From a virus: a stretch of DNA of 20,954 nt. Under the pieces are notes generated by a model, which did no database searches, had not been told where the DNA came from, and was given only the letters and a program-made list of their open reading frames with translations. Positions 5,518 to 12,591 of the stretch are shown piece by piece. The first letter of the stretch is position 1, and each line of letters opens with the position of its first letter. The DNA lies in the IMG/VR virus record IMGVR_UViG_3300037485_000800, positions 1 through 20,954 of that record. One strand, given 5' to 3'. The translations under genes were made by a program, and so were the position numbers.

Positions 5518-5864
5518 TGAAAGACTTTGAAAAAGCGTTAGACTTAATAGCAAAGGAAACAAAGACCTACCGGGAAGCCAGCGTTAATGACGGTGAAACT
5601 TTAAACAAGTGCTTACAACAGATTTCAGCTACGTTAGCTTACTTAGAAACAATACGCGCTGAATATCATAAGGAGTGGCAACTTACCGTAAATGATTTAA
5701 TTATTAGAAACGGGTTATCAGTTAGCCGCGCTGAGAATGAAGCACACGTTAAAGTCCCTGAGATGTATTTACTTCGCAGGGTTATGGACGGTAGCTATGA
5801 AGTTATCGGAGCAATAAGAACGAATATCAGCTACTTAAAATCTGAGCGTAATGCCACGATGTAA
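5517..5864 (+). CDS. Hypothetical helical protein in the recombination module
   Basis: 115 residues, almost entirely helical, starting MKDFEKALDLIAKETKTYRE, with no cysteine pairs or membrane segment. Its start overlaps the exonuclease stop by one base and its end overlaps NinG by 14 bp, so it is tightly coupled to both. Genes of this size between exonuclease and NinG are, as I recall, common in Bacteroidota phages without assigned function. A structural or accessory role in recombination is only inferred from location. Confidence 0.75.
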   Translation: MKDFEKALDLIAKETKTYREASVNDGETLNKCLQQISATLAYLETIRAEYHKEWQLTVNDLIIRNGLSVSRAENEAHVKVPEMYLLRRVMDGSYEVIGAIRTNISYLKSERNATM

Positions 5865-6399
5865 GAACTGCAAAAACAAGTTTGATCCGCGTTACTTTCT
5901 ACAAAAGTTCTGCATGGATAGTGACGAATGTATAAAAGCGTTTGCCAACTGGTCGAAAGTTGAAAGTGTTAAACGTGTGAATAGGGAGTGGCGCGAAGAA
6001 AAGAAAGTGTTGAGAGAGAAACTGAAAAGCCAAGCTGACTACGTGAAAGATTTGCAAACTGTTTTTAATGCTTACATAAGGCTTAGAGATAAAGATTTGC
6101 CATGCGTTTCCTGCGGTGTGTTTAATTGTGAGGAATTTCACGCAGGACACTACTTGCCTACCACGTTTCAGGTATTGCGTTTTAATGAGTTTAACGTATG
6201 GAAGCAGTGTAGTAGATGCAATACCCATTTGAGAGGAAGCATAACAGCATACCGCATAGAATTGATAAATAGAATAGGTTTGGCAGAAGTGGAGAAACTT
6301 GAAAATAAACGTCACGAAATTTCAAAGTTGAGTATTATCGACTTAAAGGCTAAAATTGTACACTATAAAGCACGAATAAAAATACTATCTGAAAAATGA
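5851..6399 (+). CDS. NinG/Rap-like recombination nuclease
   Basis: 182 residues. An N-terminal zinc knuckle (C4, C7, C21, C27) is followed by a charged helix (residues 38-70) and an HNH-like core: C85/C88, H97 and H100 in FHAGHYL, then C120/C123 and H126 in CSRCNTHLRGS. This arrangement is typical of lambda NinG (Rap), a structure-specific nuclease acting on recombination intermediates such as D-loops and Holliday junctions. Together with ERF and the exonuclease it completes a phage recombination set. It overlaps the genes on both sides. Confidence 0.88.
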   Translation: MPRCKNCKNKFDPRYFLQKFCMDSDECIKAFANWSKVESVKRVNREWREEKKVLREKLKSQADYVKDLQTVFNAYIRLRDKDLPCVSCGVFNCEEFHAGHYLPTTFQVLRFNEFNVWKQCSRCNTHLRGSITAYRIELINRIGLAEVEKLENKRHEISKLSIIDLKAKIVHYKARIKILSEK

Positions 6400-6641
6400 A
6401 AAAACTAACACCCTTACAGGAATTAATTGAATGGATAAACTTTATAGAACACAAATACGGGGGCGATGGTATTTCCCATATTAAAACTAAAGCCACCGAA
6501 CTACTCGAAGAAGAAAAGCAGGAGATAGAAGATGCGTATAATAAAGGCGCAGGCGAAGAATATAAATATCAATCTTCTGACTGTACTACAGATGTTAAAA
6601 CATCGGAACAATACTTTACCGACACCTACGAAACAAAATGA
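6396..6641 (+). CDS. Small hypothetical protein, 81 aa
   Basis: Starts inside the NinG stop region (4-bp ATGA-type overlap) and ends 4 bp into the next gene. It begins MKKLTPLQELIEWINFIEHK and carries a Glu/Lys-rich helix (residues 28-50). The LTPLQELIEWI...LLEEEKQEIEDAYNKG pattern is one I recall from many small Bacteroidota phage proteins of unknown role. No motif indicates a function. Confidence 0.75.
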   Translation: MKKLTPLQELIEWINFIEHKYGGDGISHIKTKATELLEEEKQEIEDAYNKGAGEEYKYQSSDCTTDVKTSEQYFTDTYETK

Positions 6642-6850
6642 AAACCCTACTATTCCTTTCCGGTGCTTTAATCGGCACACTTTTAACAGCTAACTACTAC
6701 ACAGAAGAAACTCAATACTACCCGTTGGAGTGCAGCGATGAGGCGAGTTTTGTAATTGAGATGGTGGCAAATGATACCACGCTACAAAGATACATTACCG
6801 ACTACGGTTATCGCTGCCAAGTGAGGCACGAAATAAAAAACTTGAAATAA
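6638..6850 (+). CDS. Small membrane-anchored or exported protein
   Basis: 70 residues with an N-terminal hydrophobic segment (TLLFLSGALIGTLLTA, residues 3-18) preceded by only one lysine, then a polar domain with two cysteines (C33 and C60) that could form a disulfide outside the cytoplasm. It may be a signal anchor or a signal peptide with poor cleavage site. It overlaps the upstream gene by 4 bp and lies 1 bp before the methyltransferase gene. Function unknown; superinfection exclusion is one possibility but is not shown by the sequence. Confidence 0.65.
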   Translation: MKTLLFLSGALIGTLLTANYYTEETQYYPLECSDEASFVIEMVANDTTLQRYITDYGYRCQVRHEIKNLK

Positions 6851-6851
6851 A

Positions 6852-7502
6852 ATGAATTTATTAGAACTTTTTGCAGGAAGTAGATCTGTTGGTAATAAAG
6901 CTGATGAACTTGGATTTAATGTTTTTTCGGTTGATTGGACTGGATATGATAAAATTAATTTAACTATTGATATTGAGTATTTAAAAATCAATGATATTCC
7001 ATTTATTCCTGACATTGTTTGGGCATCACCCGACTGCACTACCTACTCAATAGCAGCCTGTTCAACACACAGAATAAACTCAATAGAGCCTAAAAGCGAA
7101 TACGCAAAAAAATGTGATGCTGTAAACAAACACTTTATTTCATTAATAAAAGAATGGCTATTAATAAACCCTAATATGGTTTTTTTTATTGAAAACCCGC
7201 GCGGAATGATGCGTAAAATGCCATTTATGCAGGAGTTTAAAAGGCATACAATATGGTATTGTCAATATGGCGATGATAGAGCCAAGCCAACAGATATATG
7301 GACTAATAGCCAAACATGGAAACCGCGATCAATCTGTCATAACGGAAATAAAAACTGCCACCACCAACCTGCACCGAGAGGAAGTAAGACAGGAACGCAG
7401 GGTCGAAAAGGAAGTTATAATCGCTCTGTAATACCAAGTGACCTATGCAATGAAATTTTAACAAGCATAATAACCCCGAAAAATAATTTTACGCTTTTGT
7501 AA
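6852..7502 (+). CDS. Short C5-cytosine methyltransferase-like protein
   Basis: 216 residues with the core motifs of DNA cytosine-C5 methyltransferases: motif I LLELFAGSRSVG (3-14), SAM-contacting V-D28, the nucleophile loop SPDCTTYS (59-66, C62), and the ENV-like ENPRG (114-118). The usual proline before the catalytic cysteine is Asp (PDC not PPC), and a target-recognition domain is missing or very short. The C-terminus carries QYGDDRAKPTDIWTN and a Cys/His cluster (C162, C169, H170, H171) possibly binding zinc. Phages use such enzymes to mask sites from host restriction. Its specificity cannot be read from sequence. It is AT-rich and ends just before a new promoter. Confidence 0.82.
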   Translation: MNLLELFAGSRSVGNKADELGFNVFSVDWTGYDKINLTIDIEYLKINDIPFIPDIVWASPDCTTYSIAACSTHRINSIEPKSEYAKKCDAVNKHFISLIKEWLLINPNMVFFIENPRGMMRKMPFMQEFKRHTIWYCQYGDDRAKPTDIWTNSQTWKPRSICHNGNKNCHHQPAPRGSKTGTQGRKGSYNRSVIPSDLCNEILTSIITPKNNFTLL

Positions 7503-7529
7503 AAGCTATTGTTTAATTGATTAATATTG
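7496..7529 (+). promoter_or_regulatory. Promoter before pseudoknot leader B
   Basis: TTTG (7496-7499), a 22-bp spacer and TAATATTG (7522-7529). The same -7 variant TAATATTG occurs in the promoter at 11483-11513, which supports it. Predicted start is about 7534-7535, exactly where helix X of element B begins. The -33 box overlaps the stop codon of the methyltransferase gene. Confidence 0.6.
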
Positions 7530-7534
7530 CCCCT

Positions 7535-7655
7535 ACGTATTCAGTTTATATCATGATTTTAAAATTAACCCCGTTCCAACACTGCCTAAGACAGCGACCT
7601 ATTCGTAGGATTGCTGCACTGGATACGTCTTTGTTGGACGGGGTGAAATTTTATC
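7535..7655 (+). ncRNA. Pseudoknot leader RNA, element B
   Basis: Leader of the replication initiator. Helix X: 7535-7545 with 7618-7628 (11 bp, one T-G pair). Helix Y: 7569-7573 with 7639-7643 (CCCCG/CGGGG, extendable by one A-T pair), then 7576-7581 with 7632-7637 (CCAACA/TGTTGG) across a TT/A internal loop. Hairpin Z: 7592-7597 with 7611-7616 plus 7598-7601 with 7606-7609, closed by a TTCG loop. CTGCC follows Y5' and CTT (7629-7631) joins X3' to Y3', as in element A. The GTG start at 7656 lies 12 nt past helix Y. A 41-codon uORF (7553-7678) starts in the first loop and overlaps the gene start. Confidence 0.75.
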
Positions 7656-8426
7656 GTGAACAGTTACGACTTAAGTAGAAACTTTTTTAATTGGTGTTTT
7701 GAAAATCCTGAGAAGATTTCACCCAATCATACTGCCCTTTATTTTTTCTGTATTGAGCATTGTAATCGTTTAGGGTGGAAAGAGAAGTTTGGACTTCCTA
7801 CTACAATGGCAAAGGAGGCAATCGGAATACGCTCTTACAATACCTACATTAACACCCTTAATGATTTAGTTGAGTTTGGGTTTATAAAACTAATTGAAAA
7901 GTCTAAAAATCAATTTAGTAGTAATATAATTGCCCTATCAAAATTTAATAAAGCACATGACAAAGCACTTGATAAAGCATTGATAAAGCACGGGACAAAG
8001 CAACGTGAAAGCATTAGTAGTATAGATAAACAAGAAACAAAGAAACAAGAAACAATAGTATTACCCGAAGTAAAAAAACTTCGTGTTGATTGTAAAGAGT
8101 TATTTATTAAAAAGTATTATTTAATTACAGGAACGGAATACTATTGGACTGCAAAAGATGCTACTAATCTAATTAAGCTGATTGACAAAATAGCATTTAA
8201 AACAAAAGAGAAATTTCCTGACGAAGGAGAAGCAAAGATTTTAGAGGGCTTTAACGTAATTATAAATTCTATTCAAGATGCTTGGCTACTTGCCAACTTT
8301 TCAATACCCAACATTAATTCAAAGTTTAACGAAATATTTACACAAATAAAATCTAAAAAAAATGGAACAATCGACATTACCAAGCAAAAAGGATACTCAA
8401 TCTTTGGAGATTACAACCAAGATTAA
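7656..8426 (+). CDS. Replication initiator with N-terminal winged helix
   Basis: 256 residues, starting with GTG at 7656 (NSYDLSRNFFNWCFENPEKI). Residues 1-95 form a winged-helix-like DNA-binding domain (LPTTMAKEAIGIRSYNTYIN as recognition helix region). A low-complexity linker (100-135) is encoded by five 12-bp DNA repeats, and a helical C-terminal domain (140-256) resembles DnaD-type replication proteins. It precedes the small possible loader and the DnaB-like ATPase, as in lambda O-P type modules, so it probably binds the internal repeats and nucleates helicase loading. Translation appears to be controlled by the pseudoknot leader. The family call is from fold pattern and context. Confidence 0.8.
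   Translation: MNSYDLSRNFFNWCFENPEKISPNHTALYFFCIEHCNRLGWKEKFGLPTTMAKEAIGIRSYNTYINTLNDLVEFGFIKLIEKSKNQFSSNIIALSKFNKAHDKALDKALIKHGTKQRESISSIDKQETKKQETIVLPEVKKLRVDCKELFIKKYYLITGTEYYWTAKDATNLIKLIDKIAFKTKEKFPDEGEAKILEGFNVIINSIQDAWLLANFSIPNINSKFNEIFTQIKSKKNGTIDITKQKGYSIFGDYNQD
7946..8002 (+). repeat. Iterons inside the initiator gene, candidate replication origin
   Basis: Five copies of a GAYAAAGCA-type repeat. The AAAGCA cores start at 7950, 7962, 7974, 7985 and 7997, i.e. spaced 12, 12, 11 and 12 bp, about one helical turn, so all face the same side of the DNA. Directly downstream (8020-8060) is a very A-rich stretch with repeated ACAAGAAACA, suitable as an unwinding region. Lambda carries its origin iterons inside gene O in the same way. 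Confidence 0.6.
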
Positions 8427-8820
8427 TAATCTATCAAAAGTATTAATTCATTACAATCAATTAACAGCGTTTCCTTATTCCGATTTACAGATAATTGAGT
8501 GGGCTAAATCTATTAATGAACTCATGCCAGAACTATCAAACGAAACACTAAAGTTGATTATTGATAGAATGAAAATAGGTTACTATCCATTTGATAATAG
8601 GCTTGGTATTCAGAACATATTTAATGGAATTAAGCAGTATTTAAACGATGAAATAAACAGGCTAAACAATAGTAAGATGGATGTGTTTTCTTCTTCATTC
8701 GAAGATTTTGAAAAAACAAATAAACCTATACAGGATAAGATAAACATACTAATTCCTTACCTAAATAAATTAACTCCAAAGTATTTAAATCCTACGGTTA
8801 TACACGATGGAATACTATAA
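8362..8820 (+). CDS. Possible helicase-loader-like protein
   Basis: 152 residues beginning MEQSTLPSKK. The ATG at 8362 overlaps the initiator gene by 65 bp; a TTG near 8404 is an alternative start. Residues ~28-90 (LIHYNQLTAFPYSDLQIIEW, then a helix ending IQNIFNGIKQYL) have the spacing of the small helical domain in phage helicase loaders of the G39P type, followed by a polar linker and a short C-terminal helix. Its place between an initiator and a DnaB-like ATPase supports this. The similarity is weak by eye, so the call is tentative. It overlaps the next gene by 14 bp. Confidence 0.55.
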   Translation: MEQSTLPSKKDTQSLEITTKINNLSKVLIHYNQLTAFPYSDLQIIEWAKSINELMPELSNETLKLIIDRMKIGYYPFDNRLGIQNIFNGIKQYLNDEINRLNNSKMDVFSSSFEDFEKTNKPIQDKINILIPYLNKLTPKYLNPTVIHDGIL

Positions 8821-9799
8821 ACTTGAAAACAAGTTAGCCGAAATTAAGGAGTTTGCCGAGAAAGGGCTGACCGACCTTAAATCAACAGGCATGACTTGTA
8901 TAGACGAATACTGGATGCTTAAAAAAGGGTATCCGTTATTTGTTGCAGGTAATCCCGGTGCAGGTAAAACTGAATTTATCTTTGAAGTAATGATTAATAC
9001 TTCCATTGATTACGGTTGGAAACACTTTATTTACTGCGGTGAGGGCGGAAACATTGAGCATATCTTTAATGAGTTGCTTCATAAGTATCTTGAAAATAAT
9101 TACAAATATGTTTCCGAAAGTCAAAAGGTGGCGGCTGAATATTTTATTAGTGAGCATTTTATTATTGTGGACCATGATAAAGACTTTACAATAGATGAAT
9201 TTTATGACCTTGCTGAAAAGTGCGAGCGTGAATTATCTATTAAATTTTCAACTACTCTATTTGACCCATTTAACGACATTAAAGACGAAGTAGAAAAGTT
9301 TGCAGGTCGTGATGACAAATACTTAGAATACGCTCTTAAACGTGTCCGCATAAGTTCTAAAAAAAATAACCGGATAGATATACTGATTAACCACGTAGCA
9401 GATATACACCCGAAAACGGATAGAGATAGCGGACGCGATTACTTGCCACCTGCTTTACCTACTCAATGGGCGCGAGGACGTACTTGGTGGCGGAGGGCTT
9501 TTGTTATGATATTAGTTTACCGACCTTATACATTTATGAAAGGAACTGACGGGCAATTACACGCTGAAAACGAAACACATATTATTGTGCAAAAGTTTAA
9601 ACCGAAAGGAGTTGGTAAATTAGGAAAGGCTGTAATATTCTGGGATTGGAAAAAGAACCGCTACTATTGGAAAGACATTTTAGGAAACATTATTTATCAC
9701 GGTGGCAAAGTAGTAACCCCCGTTGCAGAAGATGTAAAGCTGCCGCCAAACTTAAATTTTCACGAAGAAAAAATATCAACAGACTTAAACCCCTTTTAA
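8807..9799 (+). CDS. DnaB/RecA-type replicative ATPase (helicase domain)
   Basis: 330 residues forming a single RecA-like ATPase domain. The Walker A motif GNPGAGKTE is at 48-56, a catalytic-type glutamate lies in YCGEGG (79), and the Walker B strand TTLFDPF is at 149-155. The region WARGRTWWRR (221-230) and the basic loop QKFKPKGVGKLG (262-273) fit the DNA-binding loops of DnaB C-terminal domains. There is no N-terminal DnaB domain, so it is shorter than DnaB (~450-470 aa); phage helicases can be like this. It would unwind DNA at the origin in the upstream initiator gene. A RadA/KaiC-like ATPase is an alternative. Confidence 0.82.
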   Translation: MEYYKLENKLAEIKEFAEKGLTDLKSTGMTCIDEYWMLKKGYPLFVAGNPGAGKTEFIFEVMINTSIDYGWKHFIYCGEGGNIEHIFNELLHKYLENNYKYVSESQKVAAEYFISEHFIIVDHDKDFTIDEFYDLAEKCERELSIKFSTTLFDPFNDIKDEVEKFAGRDDKYLEYALKRVRISSKKNNRIDILINHVADIHPKTDRDSGRDYLPPALPTQWARGRTWWRRAFVMILVYRPYTFMKGTDGQLHAENETHIIVQKFKPKGVGKLGKAVIFWDWKKNRYYWKDILGNIIYHGGKVVTPVAEDVKLPPNLNFHEEKISTDLNPF

Positions 9800-9801
9800 T
9801 T

Positions 9802-10878
9802 ATGACACACAATTTCCCTTACAAATGGACTTTAAAAGATGCAGTTTTCACAAAAGACAAAGGCAAAGTATTTAGTTGCTTCGCCTGTGGTGGTGGCTCA
9901 ACTATGGGTTATAAATTAGCGGGCTTTGATGTATTAGGATGCAATGAGATTGATCCTAAAATGATTGAGGCATATAAAGCTAATCACAACCCAAAATACG
10001 CTTATTTAGAGCCTATACAGACTTTTAAATTACGAACTGATTTACCTGAGGAATTATATCATTTAGATATTTTGGATGGTTCACCGCCTTGCAGTAGCTT
10101 TTCAATGGCTGGAAATCGTGAAAAAGATTGGGGTAAAGATAAAGTTTTTAGAGAGGGGCAAGCTGAACAAGTATTGGACACTTTGTTTTTTGATTTTATT
10201 GATTTGGCTAAAAAGCTCCAACCCAAAGTAGTAGTTGCTGAAAATGTAAAAGGATTACTATTAGGCGAAGCAAAACAATATGTAAGGCAAATTTACAGGG
10301 AATTTGATTTAGCTGGTTATTACTGCCAACATTGGCTTTTGGATGCTTCAAAAATGGGTGTGCCACAACGCAGGGAACGTGTGTTTTTTATTGCAATGCG
10401 TAAAGATTTGGCTGAACCATTTTTGTATAATGCTGATATGTTTACAGTAGTTCCAAAATTGGAATTGATATTTAAAGAACGTGCAATAAAATTTGGCGAA
10501 TACAGAGAAGAAAATGGAATTGATGACACCGAAACTGAACGAGGTAAATTAATGGAATTTAGGATAAAATCAGATAAATGCTGTTCGGATATAAATGAAC
10601 GTGTTTATGGTAAATTTAGCGGATTTAATGCAATGATAAGGCACGATGATGAAGTGTGTGGAACAATAACAAGCGGTGAAACGGATAGGCGTTTTTATGA
10701 TGGGAAAATATTAACTGAAAATGATTTAAAAAGAACTGGTAGTTATCCATTGGATTACAATTTTTGTAATAACACTTCAAAATCCGCTGCAAAATATTTT
10801 ATTGGAATGAGTGTGCCACCTGTAATGACTGCGCAAATAGCAAAACAAGTATATGAACAATGGTTAAGTAAATTATGA
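9802..10878 (+). CDS. C5-cytosine DNA methyltransferase
   Basis: 358 residues from ATG 9802, two bases after the upstream stop; the frame is open further 5' but that part overlaps the ATPase gene. All hallmark motifs are present: motif I FSCFACGGGSTMGYKLAGF (24-42), acidic EID (49-51) contacting SAM, the nucleophile loop GSPPCSSFS (93-101, C97), AENVKG (146-151) and QRRERVFFIA (189-198), then a target-recognition region and a C-terminal helix. It methylates C5 of cytosine in a specific site, probably to block host restriction. No partner endonuclease is visible, so it is an orphan enzyme. Together with the shorter one at 6852 it brackets the replication genes. Confidence 0.93.
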   Translation: MTHNFPYKWTLKDAVFTKDKGKVFSCFACGGGSTMGYKLAGFDVLGCNEIDPKMIEAYKANHNPKYAYLEPIQTFKLRTDLPEELYHLDILDGSPPCSSFSMAGNREKDWGKDKVFREGQAEQVLDTLFFDFIDLAKKLQPKVVVAENVKGLLLGEAKQYVRQIYREFDLAGYYCQHWLLDASKMGVPQRRERVFFIAMRKDLAEPFLYNADMFTVVPKLELIFKERAIKFGEYREENGIDDTETERGKLMEFRIKSDKCCSDINERVYGKFSGFNAMIRHDDEVCGTITSGETDRRFYDGKILTENDLKRTGSYPLDYNFCNNTSKSAAKYFIGMSVPPVMTAQIAKQVYEQWLSKL

Positions 10879-11213
10879 AAAACTTTAACATAAATCTAAT
10901 GAACCGACTTTATCACATTCAGAATATAGAAGTGATTGCTTCCGGCATGGAAAAGCAGTTAGAACTATTCGCAGAAAAGAACGGTAGCAGTCCCGCAGTT
11001 TTACAAACTATTGAAGATAAAAAAGAACAGTTGATAGCTTTAAAAGAAGCGCGGGTGTTTATCAGTAAACTATATTCAGAGTTGGAAAAGGAGCGTCAGG
11101 CGCATTTAGAATTGAAGATTAAAAACACACACGCGGAACTTGTGATTGATATTCTGAAAAAAGGAATTGAGGACTGGGAAAGGAAGTATAACGGATTGAT
11201 AAATTTTAAATGA
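10875..11213 (+). CDS. Coiled-coil protein, unknown
   Basis: 112 residues, overlapping the methyltransferase stop by 4 bp (ATGA) and the next gene by 4 bp. Nearly all helical with heptad-like hydrophobic spacing from residue 35 onward (EDKKEQLIALKEARVFISKL, then LEKERQAHLELKIKN), so it is probably a coiled-coil dimer. No enzyme motif or membrane segment is seen. Function unknown. Confidence 0.75.
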   Translation: MKNFNINLMNRLYHIQNIEVIASGMEKQLELFAEKNGSSPAVLQTIEDKKEQLIALKEARVFISKLYSELEKERQAHLELKIKNTHAELVIDILKKGIEDWERKYNGLINFK

Positions 11214-11467
11214 GTGAACACAGCTTCAACATCGGTCGAGAGTACGCAATAAAGGCGGGTAACTACTGGACGTACTACCGTGTAACAGGATTAATACACA
11301 CAAAAGAGGCTGAATTTAACGAATACGATAGCCGTGAGGTCGTTAGATTATCCCGTGAGGTAGATATGGGTACAACGGTATTCAGAGAGGCGGACGTGCC
11401 GTTTGAAGTTACGTTGGAATGGCTGTGCGAGATGTTGGAGCAGAAGCGATTGTTTTTAAATTCGTGA
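11210..11467 (+). CDS. Small hypothetical protein, 85 aa
   Basis: Begins MSEHSFNIGREYAIKAGNYW with a 4-bp overlap to the previous gene. The sequence reads as several beta strands (YWTYYRVTGLIH, REVVRLSREVDMGTTVF) followed by a C-terminal helix (VTLEWLCEMLEQKRLFL), like a small beta-barrel with a capping helix. I recognise no family. It ends the methyltransferase-linked unit; a new promoter follows 15 bp later. Confidence 0.72.
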   Translation: MSEHSFNIGREYAIKAGNYWTYYRVTGLIHTKEAEFNEYDSREVVRLSREVDMGTTVFREADVPFEVTLEWLCEMLEQKRLFLNS

Positions 11468-11482
11468 ATTATTTTGAAAAAG

Positions 11483-11513
11483 TTTGTAAAATCAAAAACA
11501 TTGTGTAATATTG
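11483..11513 (+). promoter_or_regulatory. Bacteroidota-type promoter
   Basis: TTTG (11483-11486), a 19-bp spacer and TAATATTG (11506-11513). Predicted leader to the ATG at 11533 is about 15 nt, typical of this window. It starts the last rightward unit, which carries the membrane and possible lysis proteins. Confidence 0.7.
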
Positions 11514-11532
11514 CAGCAAATAAATTGAAACT

Positions 11533-11754
11533 ATGACACCAAAAGAAAAAGCAACTGAATTGGTAACTAAAATATGGCTAAAAATACCCGCTGCTTACGA
11601 CCCGACTAATACGTTACATATTCCAATAGCTAAAGAAATTGCCTTAATAGTAGTTGATGAAATATTAGAAGATTATGGAGATGTAGACCAAGGGGGTCAG
11701 GACTTCCCATACGATTATTGGAATAGCGTTAAAACCGAAATTGAAAAACTATAA
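11533..11754 (+). CDS. Small conserved-looking phage protein, 73 aa
   Basis: Starts MTPKEKATELVTKIWLKIP and ends DYWNSVKTEIEKL. I recall this arrangement (MTPKEKA.ELV at the N-terminus, an AKEIALIVVDEIL helix in the middle, a YW..VK.EIEKL C-terminus) from many Bacteroidota phages with no known function. It is helical, acidic and soluble. It shares one base with the next gene (TAATG). Its own promoter at 11483-11513 makes it the first gene of this unit. Confidence 0.82.
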   Translation: MTPKEKATELVTKIWLKIPAAYDPTNTLHIPIAKEIALIVVDEILEDYGDVDQGGQDFPYDYWNSVKTEIEKL

Positions 11755-11921
11755 TGAAAAAATCAAGAAAAAAAGGCAGCGGAGGTAAACGTCCTGGCGC
11801 AGGTGCTAAGTTGAAGTTCGGTGAGCCGTCCGATAATCTGACTATTAGAGTGCCGAAAAGTCGGAAGCCAGAGTTAAAAGTAAAATGGCAGGGTGAGGCG
11901 GACGGGTTTAAAATTAACTAA
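11754..11921 (+). CDS. Small basic protein with GGKRPGAG motif
   Basis: 55 residues, starting one base inside the previous stop. The N-terminus is highly basic (MKKSRKKGSGGKRPGAGAKL); the RPGAG-type motif recurs at the N-termini of many phage small regulators and terminase-small-subunit-like proteins. It is followed by a strand-like LTIRVPKSRK segment that resembles the ribbon of ribbon-helix-helix proteins, but the helices are missing. DNA or RNA binding is plausible. No firm function can be given. Confidence 0.65.
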   Translation: MKKSRKKGSGGKRPGAGAKLKFGEPSDNLTIRVPKSRKPELKVKWQGEADGFKIN

Positions 11922-11930
11922 CTTTACAAA

Positions 11931-12260
11931 ATGGAATTTATCAAAAAAAACTACCTAATTATTATCTTTGCGGTTCTGATAATCGTAATTATCGGATTGA
12001 CTGTAAAGGTTATAAACTGCAACCCTGTAAGCATAGCACCGCCAAACCGTGAGCGCGAACATCTGTTGCATAAGATTGAGCAGGATAGCTTACTGCTGAT
12101 TGATATAACCGCGAACTATGTTAGGTACAAGGAAATCGCAGAACGCACACCGAAAACAATTACTAAAATCAAATACAAATACATTGAGAAATCTGATAGC
12201 ATTAATTCTCTGCCTTTGTCTGGTAAGCAGAACGTACTCGCAAACTACCTTAATAAATAA
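11931..12260 (+). CDS. Single-pass membrane protein, possible inner-membrane spanin
   Basis: 109 residues with one strong N-terminal membrane helix (YLIIIFAVLIIVIIGLTV, residues 8-25) after a short basic start, then a helical, charged domain that would be periplasmic (HLLHKIEQDSLLLIDITANY). This is the layout of Rz-type inner-membrane spanins. Its last 143 bp overlap, in another frame, a second gene encoding a protein with a signal peptide; nested Rz/Rz1 genes behave this way. Against it: the periplasmic part is short and the partner is not a typical lipoprotein. A generic small membrane protein is the alternative. Confidence 0.65.
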   Translation: MEFIKKNYLIIIFAVLIIVIIGLTVKVINCNPVSIAPPNREREHLLHKIEQDSLLLIDITANYVRYKEIAERTPKTITKIKYKYIEKSDSINSLPLSGKQNVLANYLNK

Positions 12261-12591
12261 CGGGGACACTTTAACGTGCCTTTCTGAAAAAGAGTTAGAT
12301 ATTGTAATCGGGGCGTTTATAGAGCGTGACGGGTGCTTAGAGGCGTATGATACTTTAGCAATAGGTTTCGATGCCTGCAATAGCGCAAACGTGCAATTAG
12401 AGGCTATTAATACAATTCTTACAAACGACCTTGAGATTAGTAAAGTTTTAACGCAATCCTGCGAAGCTGAAAAGATAGAAGTCGAAAAGCAGTTAAAGAA
12501 GAAAGTTCGGCAGAATAAATTTAAGGAAGGACTGCTCTGGGCTGTGTCGGGAATATCGGCTGTGTTGGTTGTGCTTTACCTTGTGAAATAA
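12118..12591 (+). CDS. Exported protein with C-terminal membrane anchor, spanin-like
   Basis: 157 residues from ATG 12118 (embedded in the previous gene, +1 frame). A TTG at 12184 would give a cleaner signal peptide (residues 23-42, ending RTYSQ, a common Bacteroidota cleavage context). A polar, helical middle contains a heptad-like EAEKIEVEKQLKKK segment, and the C-terminus is a membrane helix (LLWAVSGISAVLVVLYLV, 139-156). An exported N-terminus plus a C-terminal inner-membrane anchor is the topology of unimolecular spanins. However, C32 and C34 lack a proper lipobox, so outer-membrane lipid anchoring is not shown. Function is inferred from topology and overlap only. Confidence 0.65.
   Translation: MLGTRKSQNAHRKQLLKSNTNTLRNLIALILCLCLVSRTYSQTTLINNGDTLTCLSEKELDIVIGAFIERDGCLEAYDTLAIGFDACNSANVQLEAINTILTNDLEISKVLTQSCEAEKIEVEKQLKKKVRQNKFKEGLLWAVSGISAVLVVLYLVK

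Noticed and set aside
12118-12216. Lipobox in the signal region of the 157-aa exported protein
   Set aside because: The candidate cysteines are preceded by LIL and LCL; neither has the small residue needed at -1, so a lipoprotein call is not supported.
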